A DNA stretch of 36,147 nucleotides from Flavobacteriales bacterium (GCA_018401455.1 JAGYKU010000026.1:1-36147), one strand, 5' to 3'; positions 7,537 through 17,141 are shown, numbered from the stretch's first letter. Numbers and translations are program-made. The notes: a model not told the origin generated them from the letters alone.

Positions 7537-9438
7537 CTAATAAGCTCTTTCATTTACGCCATCAACGTAATTAACGTAAGCTTTATTTACTACTTTTACA
7601 CCTCCAGGAGTAGGATAATTGCCACTAAAATACCAATCTCCATTATTATTTGGACATGCATTATGCAATCCTTCGATGGTTTGATAGATGATTTTCACAT
7701 CCGCTTTTACGTCTTCGTGTTTTAGCAAAACAGAAATTTCATCTGAGATTTCATCGGCAGTAAAAGGTTCGTAAATCTCTTTCACGCAATTGATCATCTG
7801 TTCTTTTGGCAATTCCAATTGTGCTTTACACTTTTGATAAACTTCCTGAATCAATTGAGATTTACCATTTTTATGAAGTAGACTAATCGCTGCCTGAAAA
7901 GCAATAAAATCACCCATTTTTGCCATATCTATACCATAACAATCTGGATATCTAATTTGAGGAGCACTTGATACAATTACAATAGATTTTGGATCCAATC
8001 TATCTAAAATTCTCAATACACTTTGTTTGAGTGTAGTTCCTCTTACTATACTATCATCCAAAACAACAATATTGTCTTCATTTCTTTTGATAGAATCATA
8101 GGTAATGTCATAAACATGCGCCACCATATCATCTCTTGCATCATCTTGAGTAATGAAAGTTCTCAATTTAGCATCTTTTACCATGATTTTCTCGAGGCGT
8201 GTTCTAATTCCTAAAATCTCTTTGATTTGTTCATTGGTAGCAGAGTCTCCCAATGCTTTGATTTTCTTTACTTTTACAGTATCCAAATAATCTTCTGTAG
8301 CTTTGAGCATACCATAAAATGCAGTTTCGGCAGTGTTTGGAATAAAAGAAAAAACGGTGTTTCGTAAGTCATAATCTATCGCTTCCAATACTTTTGGCGT
8401 TACTGAACGACCTAATTCCAATCTTTCTTGGTAAATATCTTTGTCGGTTCCTCTAGAAAAATAAATTCTTTCGAAAGAGCATGGAGTCTTTTTCAAAGGC
8501 TCTTTCACCAAAACTTGCTCTGTATCTCCAACTTTAGGAATGATCAACGCATGTCCAGGATTTATTTCTTGAATGTCTTCCCACTTCAAGTTGAAAGCAG
8601 TTTGAATGACGGGTCTTTCTGATGCTACAACCACAATATCTTCATCTTCGTAAAAAAATGCTGGTCTGATTCCAGAAGGATCTCTCAACACAAATGCGTC
8701 TCCATGACCTATCAATCCTGCCATAGCATAACCTCCATCCCAATCAACAGCAGAATTTTTAAGAATGTTTTGAATGTTGATGTTTTTGGCAATTAAACCA
8801 GAGATTTCTTGGTAGGAATAACCAAGCGCTTTGTATTTTGCAAACAAAAGTTCGTTTTCTTCGTCTAAATAATGTCCTATTTTTTCCAAAATAGTAACAG
8901 TATCGGATTTTTCTTTTGGATGTTGACCAATTTCAACCAAAAGACCAAACAATTCATCCACATTGGTCATATTGAAGTTTCCTGCTACAACCAAATTTTT
9001 GGTCATCCAGTTATTTTGACGTAAAAACGGATGACAATTTTCAACACTATTTTTACCGTAAGTTCCATATCTTAGATGTCCTAAAAAAAGTTCGCCAGTA
9101 AATGCTACGTTTTGTTTGAGCCATTCTGTATCTTTTAATTTTTCTGGCGCATCAATTTCTAAATCTTTAAACCTTTTGTTTACATAATCAAACAAATCTT
9201 GGATGGGTTTTTGATCTACACTCCTGTGTCTGCTAATATAACGAGTTCCAGGCGCCATATCAAACTTGATATTTGCCAAACCAGCACCATCTTGACCTCT
9301 GTTGTGTTGTTTCTCCATAAGGAGATACATTTTGTTTACTGCCCAAAATGAGGTGCCGTATTTTTCTAGGTAATAATGAAGCGGTTTCTTCAATTTTAGA
9401 AGAGCTATACCGCATTCGTGTTGAATAAAATCACTCAT
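7537..9438 (-). CDS. purF: PurF-like amidophosphoribosyltransferase, long Bacteroidota form
   Basis: Expected reaction: glutamine-dependent conversion of PRPP to phosphoribosylamine, the first step of purine synthesis, in the cytoplasm. The N-terminal Ntn glutaminase domain has the nucleophile candidate Cys9 (QHECGIALL) after an 8-residue leader to be removed, then HNRGQDGAG (45-53) and GHLRYGTYGKN. The phosphoribosyltransferase domain carries the PRPP-binding motif VVLDDSIVRGTT (458-469). At 633 residues it is longer than the usual ~470-510-residue PurF, with extra sequence in the glutaminase domain and about 160 residues after the PRPP loop. This longer form is common in Bacteroidota, often beside a standard PurF, so its exact role is less sure than its family. 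ATG at 9438 is preceded by a -7 box five bases upstream, implying a nearly leaderless mRNA. Confidence 0.85.
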   Translation of the reverse strand: MSDFIQHECGIALLKLKKPLHYYLEKYGTSFWAVNKMYLLMEKQHNRGQDGAGLANIKFDMAPGTRYISRHRSVDQKPIQDLFDYVNKRFKDLEIDAPEKLKDTEWLKQNVAFTGELFLGHLRYGTYGKNSVENCHPFLRQNNWMTKNLVVAGNFNMTNVDELFGLLVEIGQHPKEKSDTVTILEKIGHYLDEENELLFAKYKALGYSYQEISGLIAKNINIQNILKNSAVDWDGGYAMAGLIGHGDAFVLRDPSGIRPAFFYEDEDIVVVASERPVIQTAFNLKWEDIQEINPGHALIIPKVGDTEQVLVKEPLKKTPCSFERIYFSRGTDKDIYQERLELGRSVTPKVLEAIDYDLRNTVFSFIPNTAETAFYGMLKATEDYLDTVKVKKIKALGDSATNEQIKEILGIRTRLEKIMVKDAKLRTFITQDDARDDMVAHVYDITYDSIKRNEDNIVVLDDSIVRGTTLKQSVLRILDRLDPKSIVIVSSAPQIRYPDCYGIDMAKMGDFIAFQAAISLLHKNGKSQLIQEVYQKCKAQLELPKEQMINCVKEIYEPFTADEISDEISVLLKHEDVKADVKIIYQTIEGLHNACPNNNGDWYFSGNYPTPGGVKVVNKAYVNYVDGVNERAY

Positions 9439-9442
9439 GCTG

Positions 9443-9450
9443 CAAAGGTA
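9443..9450 (-). promoter_or_regulatory. Promoter -7 box for the PurF-like gene
   Basis: On the minus strand this reads TAccTTTG, a perfect Bacteroidota -7 motif, only four bases upstream of the ATG. No clear -33 TTG was found at 17-23 bases, so the call rests on the -7 box and its position. Confidence 0.5.
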
Positions 9451-9586
9451 AAATTTGTTTTGTTATGAAAGATTAACTATGGTGAGTTTTTTATACTTAA
9501 AAAAACATTGATGAAGCTTTATGCAAACTAATATCATAAGTTCTCCATCTACTAAAAACTAATTCCTAACAACTAATCACTAAAAC

Positions 9587-10744
9587 CTAATTCAACTTCT
9601 GATACGTTTTCCACCATAAATCTGGAATATGGCCTTCTACAGCATCTTTGTAGTCTTGATAATTGCACGGAACTAAATGGTGTCGCTCAAATTTTAAAAA
9701 TTGATCGGGAGGATACGGCACATCCATCCACCATCTGTCGCTTTTGTCACTTTTGAAGAAAACCAATTCGTGATCTGTGTTTTCTACGTGAATTCTATAC
9801 TTCGTATAATTCTCTTTTGTTCCAATCGGATAATCCTTTTTTCTAGAGCAATATCCATCTATCACACACCACAACATTTGTGAAACCAACATTGCACTTG
9901 CGTGATTAAAATCGTTGCTTGGCAAATATTCATAGATGCCAATACTTGAAAGTTTGTCGCTCATTCCAGCATATCGCATCATTTGACAAATTTCTTCACC
10001 ATAAAATCCGTTGGGTCCAGATTGTGCTTTTCCATTAAATTCACTTTTACGAATAGCACCCACATCCACACTTAAAATATCTGCATTTCTAATAATCGAT
10101 TCGCTATGAGTAATATTTCCTTGTATTTCGCCTAGTCTATAAATATCAAAAAACAATTCTTCCGTCAATTTTTTTGTTGTGGGAGAAACAAAATAAGTTT
10201 GATAACCAATACTACTATAGTTGAATAAAAAATTTGGTTCGTGAAGTATGATTTTAGACAAAAAGTTTTTGTTTGATATCGGTTCTGCATCATCTCCCAT
10301 ATCGATATTATCATCTATTACAGCAAGGTTTACGGTTTGCTCTAATTTTTCGTAAGCCAAATAATTGGCATAAGTTAAATCTTGACTTCCTCCTAAAATG
10401 ATTGAAAAAATACCTTTTTTGTTGAGTTCTTGTATAATGTCCGCTACAGCATAGTAGGTATCTTTCAATTCTGCGCCTTGATTAATATTGCCCAAATCAA
10501 CCATTTTCAACTCTTTTTGATGATGAAACAATTGATAAAAAGAACTTCTTATGATATCAGGACCAGCGTTAAAATTGTTTTCCTTAGCACCTCTGGATTC
10601 TAAAACTCCAAAAACAGCAATTTGTGCTCCTTCTAAATCAGGAAAACCTGTTTCATTATGAAAATCAGTGAAATACCCCAAAGTATCTTTTTCATAAGAT
10701 TTTTCCAAAGTAGTCAAAGGCTGAAAATATATATCTAAATTCAT
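9587..10744 (-). CDS. Arginase-fold (ureohydrolase family) protein with altered metal site
   Basis: 385 residues with the layout of the arginase/agmatinase/formimidoylglutamase fold, so a cytoplasmic C-N hydrolase or a relative of one. The three signature regions are present but changed. GGSQD (118-122) stands in place of GGDHS/GGNHS. DDNID (144-148) replaces DAHxD, with Asn at the His position. SVDVGAIRKSE (225-235) replaces SxDxDxxDP, with Gly at the second Asp. Two or more of the usual Mn ligands are therefore missing, and I infer it may not be a standard Mn2 hydrolase. The C-terminal ~75 residues (RIHVENTDHELVFFKS onward) are outside the usual core. Similar proteins are often annotated formimidoylglutamase in Bacteroidota. 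It is 148 bases upstream of the PurF-like gene on the same strand and divergent from odhA. Confidence 0.8.
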   Translation of the reverse strand: MNLDIYFQPLTTLEKSYEKDTLGYFTDFHNETGFPDLEGAQIAVFGVLESRGAKENNFNAGPDIIRSSFYQLFHHQKELKMVDLGNINQGAELKDTYYAVADIIQELNKKGIFSIILGGSQDLTYANYLAYEKLEQTVNLAVIDDNIDMGDDAEPISNKNFLSKIILHEPNFLFNYSSIGYQTYFVSPTTKKLTEELFFDIYRLGEIQGNITHSESIIRNADILSVDVGAIRKSEFNGKAQSGPNGFYGEEICQMMRYAGMSDKLSSIGIYEYLPSNDFNHASAMLVSQMLWCVIDGYCSRKKDYPIGTKENYTKYRIHVENTDHELVFFKSDKSDRWWMDVPYPPDQFLKFERHHLVPCNYQDYKDAVEGHIPDLWWKTYQKLN

Positions 10745-10913
10745 ATTCTATTTGTTAATTTGCTTTTAAGCAATACAAAAATGCATAAATCTTTATCTAT
10801 TAATAAATATTTAAAAATCATTTGCCCACAAATGGTTGTTTATTTAGTTTTTGATTCGTTAAATGTTGAAAGACTAAAAGTTCGGAGTTCCGAGTTCGAG
10901 GTTTGGAGTTTTT

Positions 10914-11288
10914 AGACTTCTCCACAAGGTCGAAGTGACAAGAATGTTTTTCTTTGACATATCGACCAGCGCGGAGATATCTGTAATTTTGTTTGGAGTT
11001 TATACACTTGATTTAGACTTCTCCTCCGCAGCTGCGGAGGTCGAAGTGACAAGGTATTTCTTTGTCATATCGACCAGTGCGGAGATATCTGTAGTTTTGT
11101 TTGGAGTTTGTACACTTGATTTAGACTTCTCCACAAGGTCGAAGTGACAAGGTATTTCTTTGTCATATCGACCAGCGCGGAGATATCTGTAATTATGTTT
11201 GGAGTTGAAAGTTATGTTTTCTAGTCTTCTCCATTTCAGTCGAAGTGACAAAGGTTTTTATTGTCATTTCGACCTATCGGAGATATCT
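10914..11288. repeat. Tandem array of four palindromic repeats, period about 100-108 bp
   Basis: Four units at 10914-10982, 11015-11090, 11123-11188 and 11223-11288. Each has a left arm like AGACTTCTCC...GGTCGAAGTGACAA and a right arm like TTGTCATATCGACC...CGGAGATATCT. The arms are imperfect reverse complements, so every unit can fold into a long hairpin. Spacers also repeat (TTTGGAGTTTATACACTTG and a close variant), so the larger period was copied as a block at least twice. Unit 2 carries an extra perfect palindrome, CTCCGCAGCTGCGGAG, in its left arm. The GTCATTTCGAC core resembles dispersed palindromic repeats seen in flavobacterial genomes. The array lies between divergent genes, over 130 bases from the odhA promoter. 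Open frames through it are by-products. Confidence 0.85.
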
Positions 11289-11423
11289 GTAAATGTATTT
11301 TGGTTGTAATGTAGAAGGAGTAATTTTCAAATCAACTCATTTTAAATGTTTTAGGAATTAAAACGAATTCTCAAATTTTATATTAAAAAATCACATTAAT
11401 TCAGCAACAAAATTTATCATTTT

Positions 11424-11457
11424 TTGGAATCCATTTATTAAATAATTTCTACCTTTG
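11424..11457 (+). promoter_or_regulatory. Promoter of the odhA-odhB operon
   Basis: A -33 TTG (11424-11426) and a perfect -7 box TAccTTTG (11450-11457) are separated by 23 bases. Transcription should start at about 11461-11465, giving a leader of roughly 20 bases before the ATG at 11484. Confidence 0.65.
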
Positions 11458-11459
11458 TT

Positions 11460-11475
11460 GATTGTATATACAATC
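11460..11475. promoter_or_regulatory. 16-bp perfect palindrome over the odhA transcription start, candidate operator
   Basis: GATTGTATATACAATC equals its own reverse complement. It begins three bases after the -7 box and covers the expected transcription start and leader, a place where a dimeric regulator could block initiation. A role in the mRNA leader is also possible. No regulator gene is in the window. Confidence 0.5.
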
Positions 11476-11483
11476 TAAAATAG

Positions 11484-14219
11484 ATGGATAAATTTTCTTA
11501 TATGTCAAATGCAGACGTAAATGCAATAGACGAACTTTACAAACAATACCTTCAGGATAATAATGCTGTGGAAGAGGGTTGGAGAACTTTTTTTGAAGGA
11601 TTTGAATTTGCTAGAAAAAACTACGATGAAGTAGTTGGCGGTGCGATTCCAGAAAATGTTCAAAAAGAATTCAAAGTAATCAATTTAATCAATGCTTATC
11701 GCTCAAGAGGACATTTGTTTACCAAAACAAACCCAGTAAGAGAAAGAAGAAAGTATGAGCCCGACTTAGATTTGGCAAACTTTGGGCTAGAATCATCTGA
11801 TTTAGAAAATGTTTTTCAAGCAGGAGAAGAAATCGGAATTGGAGCAGCAACTTTAAAAGATATTGTAGCGCATTTAGAAGCCACTTATTGTGATGCTATT
11901 GGAATAGAATATCAATATATTCGTGAGCCTAAAAGATTGCTTTGGCTTAGAAATAATATTGAGCTTAAAAATAGACCAAAATTTGATGCAAATAGAAAAA
12001 AACACATTCTTCATAAACTAAATCAAGCGAGTGTTTTTGAACAGTTTTTACATAAAAAATTCGTAGGTCAAAAACGTTTTTCTCTTGAAGGGGGTGAAAC
12101 TTTGATTCCTGCTCTTGATGCTTTGATTGAAAAAGGAGCAGAATTGGGTGCTAAGGAATTTGTTGTGGGAATGGCTCACAGAGGAAGATTGAATGTATTG
12201 GCAAATATTTTTAATAAAACGTACGATAAAATATTTTCAGAATTTGAAGGAAAAGAGTACGAAGATGCTCTTTTTGACGGTGATGTAAAGTACCATTTAG
12301 GATATTCTTGCTATCAAAAAACAGATAAGGGTCAAGAAATTAAAATGACTTTGACGCCTAATCCATCGCATTTAGAAACTGTAAATCCTGTAGTAGAGGG
12401 AATTACAAGGGCAAAAATTGATCACGTTTTAGATGGAAACGAAAAAGCAATCGTTCCAATACTAATTCACGGAGATGCCGCTATCGCTGGACAAGGAATT
12501 GTTTATGAAGTGATACAAATGGCACAATTGGATGGCTATAGAGCTGGAGGAACTGTTCACATTGTGGTAAACAACCAAGTAGGATTTACAACTAATTATT
12601 TAGATGCTCGTTCTTCAACGTACTGTACAGATGTTGCTAAAACTACACTTTGTCCTGTTTTCCATGTGAATGGAGATGACGCAGAGGCAGTGGTTCAGAC
12701 TATTGAGATAGCCATGGCATACAGACAAGAATTTGGAAGAGATGTGTTTATTGATTTGTTGTGCTACCGTAAATATGGACACAATGAAGGTGATGAACCT
12801 AAATTCACACAACCAAAATTATACAATATCATTGCAAAACATCCTAGCCCAAGAGTAATTTACCTTAATCAATTGATTGCTGAAGGGGTGATTACCAAAG
12901 AAGAAGGTGCAGAAATGGAAAAATTGTTAGACGACAATCTTCAAGAAAGATTAGAAGATGCTAAGCAAATCGAAAAAGCACATATTACAGATTTCTTAGA
13001 AGAAGAATGGAGTACATTCAGGGCTGCTACGGATGAGGATTTTGAAAAATCTCCTGAAACTGCTGTTGCAAAAGAGAAACTAATTGAATTAGGGACAAAA
13101 CTTTCCACTTTACCTGAAGGAAAGAAATACTTTAGAAAAATTGTGAAATTATTCCAAGATAGATTGGATATGATTACCAACAATAACTTGGACTGGGGAA
13201 TGGGAGAAATGTTGGCTTATGCTACTTTGCTTTCCGAAGGACATAGCGTGAGAATTTCTGGACAAGATGTAGAAAGAGGAACATTTTCTCATAGACATGC
13301 TGTTGTAAAAACTGAAGATACTGAGGAGGAAATTATCACACTTAATTTATTACAAGAAAAACAAGGTAAATTTGATATTTACAATTCATTATTGTCAGAA
13401 TATGGTGTCTTAGGATTCGACTACGGTTATGCTTTTGCAACGCCCAATGGATTGACCATTTGGGAGGCACAATTTGGTGATTTCAATAATGGCGCTCAAA
13501 TCATGATTGACCAATATATCGCAGCTGCCGAAGATAAATGGCATACTCAAAATGGTTTGGTGATGTTGTTGCCTCACGGTTACGAAGGACAAGGTTCGGA
13601 GCATTCTTCTGCAAGATTAGAAAGATTCCTACAGTTGTGTGGAGATTTGAACATTCAAATTGCAAATTGTACAACTCCAGCCAATTATTTCCACTTGTTG
13701 AGAAGACAATTGAAAAGAGACTTTAGAAAACCGTTGGTTGTGTTTACTCCTAAAAAATTGTTGAGATATCCAAAAGCGGTTTCTACAATTGAGGAATTGG
13801 CAACTGGAAGTTTCCAAGAAGTATTGGACGACCCATCTGTAAATGCCAAAGATGTAGATACCGTAATTTTGTGTAGTGGTAAATTTTATTACGACTTATT
13901 GGAAAAGAAAGAACAAGAAGGTACAGGAGAAAATATTGCTTTGGTAAGACTGGAACAATTGTATCCATTACCCAAAACTCAACTAGACGCTATAGTTGAT
14001 AAGTATGGAAAGAATGCAAAATATATCTGGGCTCAAGAAGAACCGGAGAATATGGGTGCATGGTCTTATATTTTGAGAAAATGGAGAACGGTAGAATTGG
14101 ATGTAATCGCAAGATGGGAATCTGCGAGTCCTGCAACAGGTTCGCCAGCTGTTCATGCTATAAGACACAACAGAATCATCAATGAAGTGATGCAGTATGC
14201 AAAGCAAAAAGTGAGTTAA
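11484..14219 (+). CDS. odhA: 2-oxoglutarate dehydrogenase E1 component
   Basis: Thiamine-diphosphate enzyme that decarboxylates 2-oxoglutarate and passes the succinyl group to the E2 lipoyl arm (TCA cycle, cytoplasm). 911 residues, full length. The N-terminal helix that docks E2 is present (ADVNAIDELYKQYLQDNN, about 8-27). The ThDP-binding core follows with KRFSLEGGETLIP (about 196), GMAHRGRLNVLAN (about 227), HGDAAIAGQGIVYE (about 328) and VNNQVGFTT (about 362). The transketolase-like pyrimidine domain has DWGMGEMLAYATLL and GQDVERGTFSHRHA. The C-terminal half ends in AQEEPENMGAWSYI, typical of OdhA/SucA. ATG at 11484 was chosen because it follows the promoter directly. It is followed 31 bases later by odhB, so both are likely cotranscribed. 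Confidence 0.97.
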   Translation: MDKFSYMSNADVNAIDELYKQYLQDNNAVEEGWRTFFEGFEFARKNYDEVVGGAIPENVQKEFKVINLINAYRSRGHLFTKTNPVRERRKYEPDLDLANFGLESSDLENVFQAGEEIGIGAATLKDIVAHLEATYCDAIGIEYQYIREPKRLLWLRNNIELKNRPKFDANRKKHILHKLNQASVFEQFLHKKFVGQKRFSLEGGETLIPALDALIEKGAELGAKEFVVGMAHRGRLNVLANIFNKTYDKIFSEFEGKEYEDALFDGDVKYHLGYSCYQKTDKGQEIKMTLTPNPSHLETVNPVVEGITRAKIDHVLDGNEKAIVPILIHGDAAIAGQGIVYEVIQMAQLDGYRAGGTVHIVVNNQVGFTTNYLDARSSTYCTDVAKTTLCPVFHVNGDDAEAVVQTIEIAMAYRQEFGRDVFIDLLCYRKYGHNEGDEPKFTQPKLYNIIAKHPSPRVIYLNQLIAEGVITKEEGAEMEKLLDDNLQERLEDAKQIEKAHITDFLEEEWSTFRAATDEDFEKSPETAVAKEKLIELGTKLSTLPEGKKYFRKIVKLFQDRLDMITNNNLDWGMGEMLAYATLLSEGHSVRISGQDVERGTFSHRHAVVKTEDTEEEIITLNLLQEKQGKFDIYNSLLSEYGVLGFDYGYAFATPNGLTIWEAQFGDFNNGAQIMIDQYIAAAEDKWHTQNGLVMLLPHGYEGQGSEHSSARLERFLQLCGDLNIQIANCTTPANYFHLLRRQLKRDFRKPLVVFTPKKLLRYPKAVSTIEELATGSFQEVLDDPSVNAKDVDTVILCSGKFYYDLLEKKEQEGTGENIALVRLEQLYPLPKTQLDAIVDKYGKNAKYIWAQEEPENMGAWSYILRKWRTVELDVIARWESASPATGSPAVHAIRHNRIINEVMQYAKQKVS

Positions 14220-14250
14220 TTTAATTAGAATTATTTAGAACAATAAGAAT

Positions 14251-15513
14251 ATGTCAATACTAGAAATGAAAGTCCCTTCGCCAGGGGAATCAATATCAGA
14301 AGTAGAAATAGCAGAATGGCTAGTTGCTGATGGTGATTATGTAGAAAAAGATCAAGCTATTGCTGAAGTAGATTCAGACAAAGCGACATTGGAATTGCCT
14401 GCTGAAGAATCGGGAATCATTACCTTAAAAGCAGAAGCTGGTGATGCGGTAAAAGTGGGTGCAGTTGTTTGTTTGATTGACACTTCTGCTCCAAGACCTG
14501 CAGGTGCGACTCCAGTTGTTAAAACTGAAGCAGCAGCTCCTAAAGTTGAAGAAAAACCAAATCCAATGCCTGCAAAAGAGGTTGCTCCTGCTAAAACAGA
14601 TAACAAAAGCAACTATGCAACTGGTACACCTTCCATTGCTGCAAGTAAGATTGCTAATGAAAATAATGTTCCGATACAGAAAATTCAAGGAACTGGTAGA
14701 GATGGAAGAATTACCAAGCAAGATGTTGTCGCTGCAATGGCTGCTGGTTTTGATGCTTCTGCAACACAAGGTTGGGGAGGAACAAGAGATACTGAGACAG
14801 CAAAAATGTCGATGTTGAGAAGAAAAATTGCTTCAAGATTGGTTTCTGTGAAAAATGAAACCGCTATGTTGACTACATTCAACGAATTGGACATGAAACC
14901 TATCATGGATTTGAGAAATAAATACAAAGATAAATTCCGTGAAGTACATGGTGTAAATCTTGGTTTTATGTCTTTCTTTACCAAAGCAGTAACAGAAGCG
15001 TTAAATTTATTTCCACAAGTGAATTCTATGCTTGATGGCGATCAAATGATTTCACACAATTATGCAGATATCGGAATTGCGGTAAGTTCTCCAAAAGGAT
15101 TAATGGTGCCTGTGGTAAGAAACGCAGAGCAAATGACTTTGGCGCAGATTGAGGCAGAAATTAAACGTTTGGCTATTTTAGCTCGTGATGGAAAAATTTC
15201 TATTGATGATATGACTGGTGGAACATTTACGATTACCAATGGTGGTGTTTTTGGAAGTATGTTGAGTACGCCAATTATCAATCCACCTCAGTCTGCAATC
15301 TTGGGAATGCACAATATTGTAGAACGTCCAGTTGCTATTAATGGAAAAGTAGAAATAAGACCTATTATGTATTTGGCACTTTCTTATGACCACAGAATTA
15401 TTGACGGAAAAGAATCAGTTTCTTTCTTGGTAAAAGTAAAAGAAATGCTTGAAAATCCTTCAAAAATGATTTTTGGAGCTAAAGAACCAGAAGAGGTTTT
15501 GTTGAATTTGTAA
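14251..15513 (+). CDS. odhB: 2-oxoglutarate dehydrogenase E2, dihydrolipoyl succinyltransferase
   Basis: Core acyltransferase of the 2-oxoglutarate dehydrogenase complex; moves succinyl from lipoyllysine to CoA. 420 residues in the standard order. One lipoyl domain is at residues 1-78 with lipoyl Lys44 in [13 protein letters not shown] flexible Ala/Pro/Lys-rich linker covers about 80-125. The peripheral subunit-binding domain, about 127-165, has [20 protein letters not shown] then [13 protein letters not shown]. The catalytic domain runs from about 190 to the end, with His381 and Asp385 of the HxxxDG motif (SYDHRIIDG). A single lipoyl domain fits OdhB/SucB rather than pyruvate dehydrogenase E2, and the partner E1 upstream confirms it. 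The E3 gene is not in the window. Confidence 0.97.
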   Translation: MSILEMKVPSPGESISEVEIAEWLVADGDYVEKDQAIAEVDSDKATLELPAEESGIITLKAEAGDAVKVGAVVCLIDTSAPRPAGATPVVKTEAAAPKVEEKPNPMPAKEVAPAKTDNKSNYATGTPSIAASKIANENNVPIQKIQGTGRDGRITKQDVVAAMAAGFDASATQGWGGTRDTETAKMSMLRRKIASRLVSVKNETAMLTTFNELDMKPIMDLRNKYKDKFREVHGVNLGFMSFFTKAVTEALNLFPQVNSMLDGDQMISHNYADIGIAVSSPKGLMVPVVRNAEQMTLAQIEAEIKRLAILARDGKISIDDMTGGTFTITNGGVFGSMLSTPIINPPQSAILGMHNIVERPVAINGKVEIRPIMYLALSYDHRIIDGKESVSFLVKVKEMLENPSKMIFGAKEPEEVLLNL

Positions 15514-15521
15514 GAAATAAA

Positions 15522-16697
15522 TTGAAAAACTCACTTACATATTTTTTAACAATATTCACATTATTTGTTTTTGTTTCTTGTGGTCTAAATGGTGAAAATT
15601 CTCAAAAAGAAACTGCAAATAAATATATTGAAAATGTAAGTAAAAAAGTAAGTGATGAAGATATAAGTTCGATTATTAATATAATTACAACTTTATTTGA
15701 AACTAAAAATTTACCTTCTTTAAACATCTATATTGATTTTGAAGCACTACTTTCAAGAGGAATATTGAAGTCGGATAAAGTCTTGGCTAAATTAGGCAAT
15801 ATATCTAAAGTTGCAGAAAGTTTAAAAACAAATTCCGCTATACTGGACAATATACAGAATAGTTTTACCTACTATGATTTTGTAAGCCAATTTACAGATA
15901 ATGAAGGTTATAAAATTATTGTTTTTAGAGGTTATGGAGAAGGGGGGCTAAATTATCACGAATATGTTTTAGGTGAAATTGACGGACAAGTAAAAATTAT
16001 TGACATTTTTATAGTCTTGACAAGTAATTATTTGAGCACAACATTAGTTGATTTCTCCAGTGAAATAACAAAAAACACTTCTGAAAATGACGAATCTTAT
16101 TCCAAAAATATAAAAAACCTTACAAATTATATTAAAGATCAAGAATTTGAATTACCACATCGAATTCAACAAAATACCAAGAAGTTTTATTGATAAATCC
16201 CAACTGCTTGAATTCCTAGAAATTGAAATATTGGCTCAAATTGATGAAGATTTATACGTTGAAAAAGTTGAAAATTATAGAATTAAATATCCTGAACTCA
16301 AATCGTCAGTGGATTTAATAAGTTTAGATTACTTTTTGTTAAAGAATATTATGATGAGGCTTTAATTTGTCTTAAAAATCTAAAAAATAAATATCCTGAT
16401 GACCCAATAATTGACTATTATAAAGGATCTGTTTACTCATCACTAAATGATTGTAAAAACGCTATAAACTTTACTTTTAAGTCATCTCAAAAAGCACCGC
16501 ACATACAAGAAATAAAAGACGGATTATTTGTAATGTATTTTGAGTGCGGAATGTATAAAGAAGGATTTGAAATTGCAGATGAACTTATACAATCAAACTA
16601 TTTTACAGTATCTGATGTTGAATTTTACCTACCTTATATATATGAAGATTATGAGTCGTTGCCAGAATATAAGGAATGGACATTAAAAACCTATTAA
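15522..16697 (+). pseudogene. Lipoprotein with C-terminal TPR-like helices, two frameshifts
   Basis: An N-terminal frame (15522-16193) opens 8 bases after odhB with TTG. It gives a lipoprotein signal ending in LFVFVSC, with the lipidation Cys at about residue 20, then a domain with no match I recognise. The frame then shifts at about 16150-16165. A second frame (NKIPRSFIDKSQLLEFLEIE) continues to about 16345. There a missing A in an A run shifts to a third frame. That frame contains TPR-like helices (EYYDEALICLKNLKNKYPDD, then ECGMYKEGFEIADELI) and ends at TAA 16695-16697. All three frames form one plausible ~390-residue periplasmic protein. The two breaks are single-base type and could be sequencing indels. 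Its stop is 3 bases from the stop of the convergent DsbD-alpha-like gene. Function unknown. Confidence 0.65.
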
Positions 16698-16700
16698 TAT

Positions 16701-17141
16701 TTATTTTTTCACAAACTCATAATCAAACTCTCTTTCAAGAGGAATGCACATTTGGTCGTTGCAAACCATGTAATAGATTTTTCCTGAAACGTTGAATTGA
16801 TTGGAATATGTTTTTATAGGTTGTTTAAAAACAGTATAGTTTTCAAAAAATTTTACTTCCACACCAAAAGCATCGTCCATTTCTGTATGTCCTGTTTCTT
16901 CGATAATTTCGCCTTCTGATGTCCAAACTTTAGAAGGATTGAATACAAATTCTGTAGGTAACGGTCCTTCATTGGGATTGGGCAAATGCACGGCATACAA
17001 ATGCCATCCAGCATCAATTTTGGTGTCCACAACTAAGGTATCACCATTGTGAGAAAAAGTGAAATGAACAGGGTTTTCTTGTGAAAAAGTAAAAAAGTAA
17101 AAACTGCTGAAAATAAATAATAATAAGAATTTCTTCATCAT
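16701..17141 (-). CDS. Small exported DsbD alpha-domain-like protein
   Basis: 146 residues. A signal peptide (about 1-20, FLLLFIFSSFYFFTFS) sends it to the periplasm. The mature part is one immunoglobulin-like domain of the DsbD N-terminal type. Shared marks with its neighbours are GWHLYAVHL, GPLPTEFVF and the closing YMVCNDQMCIPLE, with a Cys pair at 127 and 132 that could form the redox-active disulfide. There are no membrane helices beyond the signal. It is the last of three minus-strand genes with this domain (the others start at 17733 and 20208) and may be a partner that passes electrons from DsbD to other proteins; that role is inference. Confidence 0.78.
   Translation of the reverse strand: MMKKFLLLFIFSSFYFFTFSQENPVHFTFSHNGDTLVVDTKIDAGWHLYAVHLPNPNEGPLPTEFVFNPSKVWTSEGEIIEETGHTEMDDAFGVEVKFFENYTVFKQPIKTYSNQFNVSGKIYYMVCNDQMCIPLEREFDYEFVKK

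Noticed and set aside
10935..11251. Open frames of 70 and 83 codons on both strands inside the repeat array
   Set aside because: Their protein repeats simply mirror the DNA repeats; no start context or family signal.
10914..11288. CRISPR array
   Set aside because: Units are long palindromes with repeated spacers; a CRISPR has unique spacers, and no cas gene is near.
14425..14984. Several 86-114-codon frames overlapping odhB
   Set aside because: They are shadows of the lipoyl-linker coding sequence; odhB is complete and conserved in its own frame.
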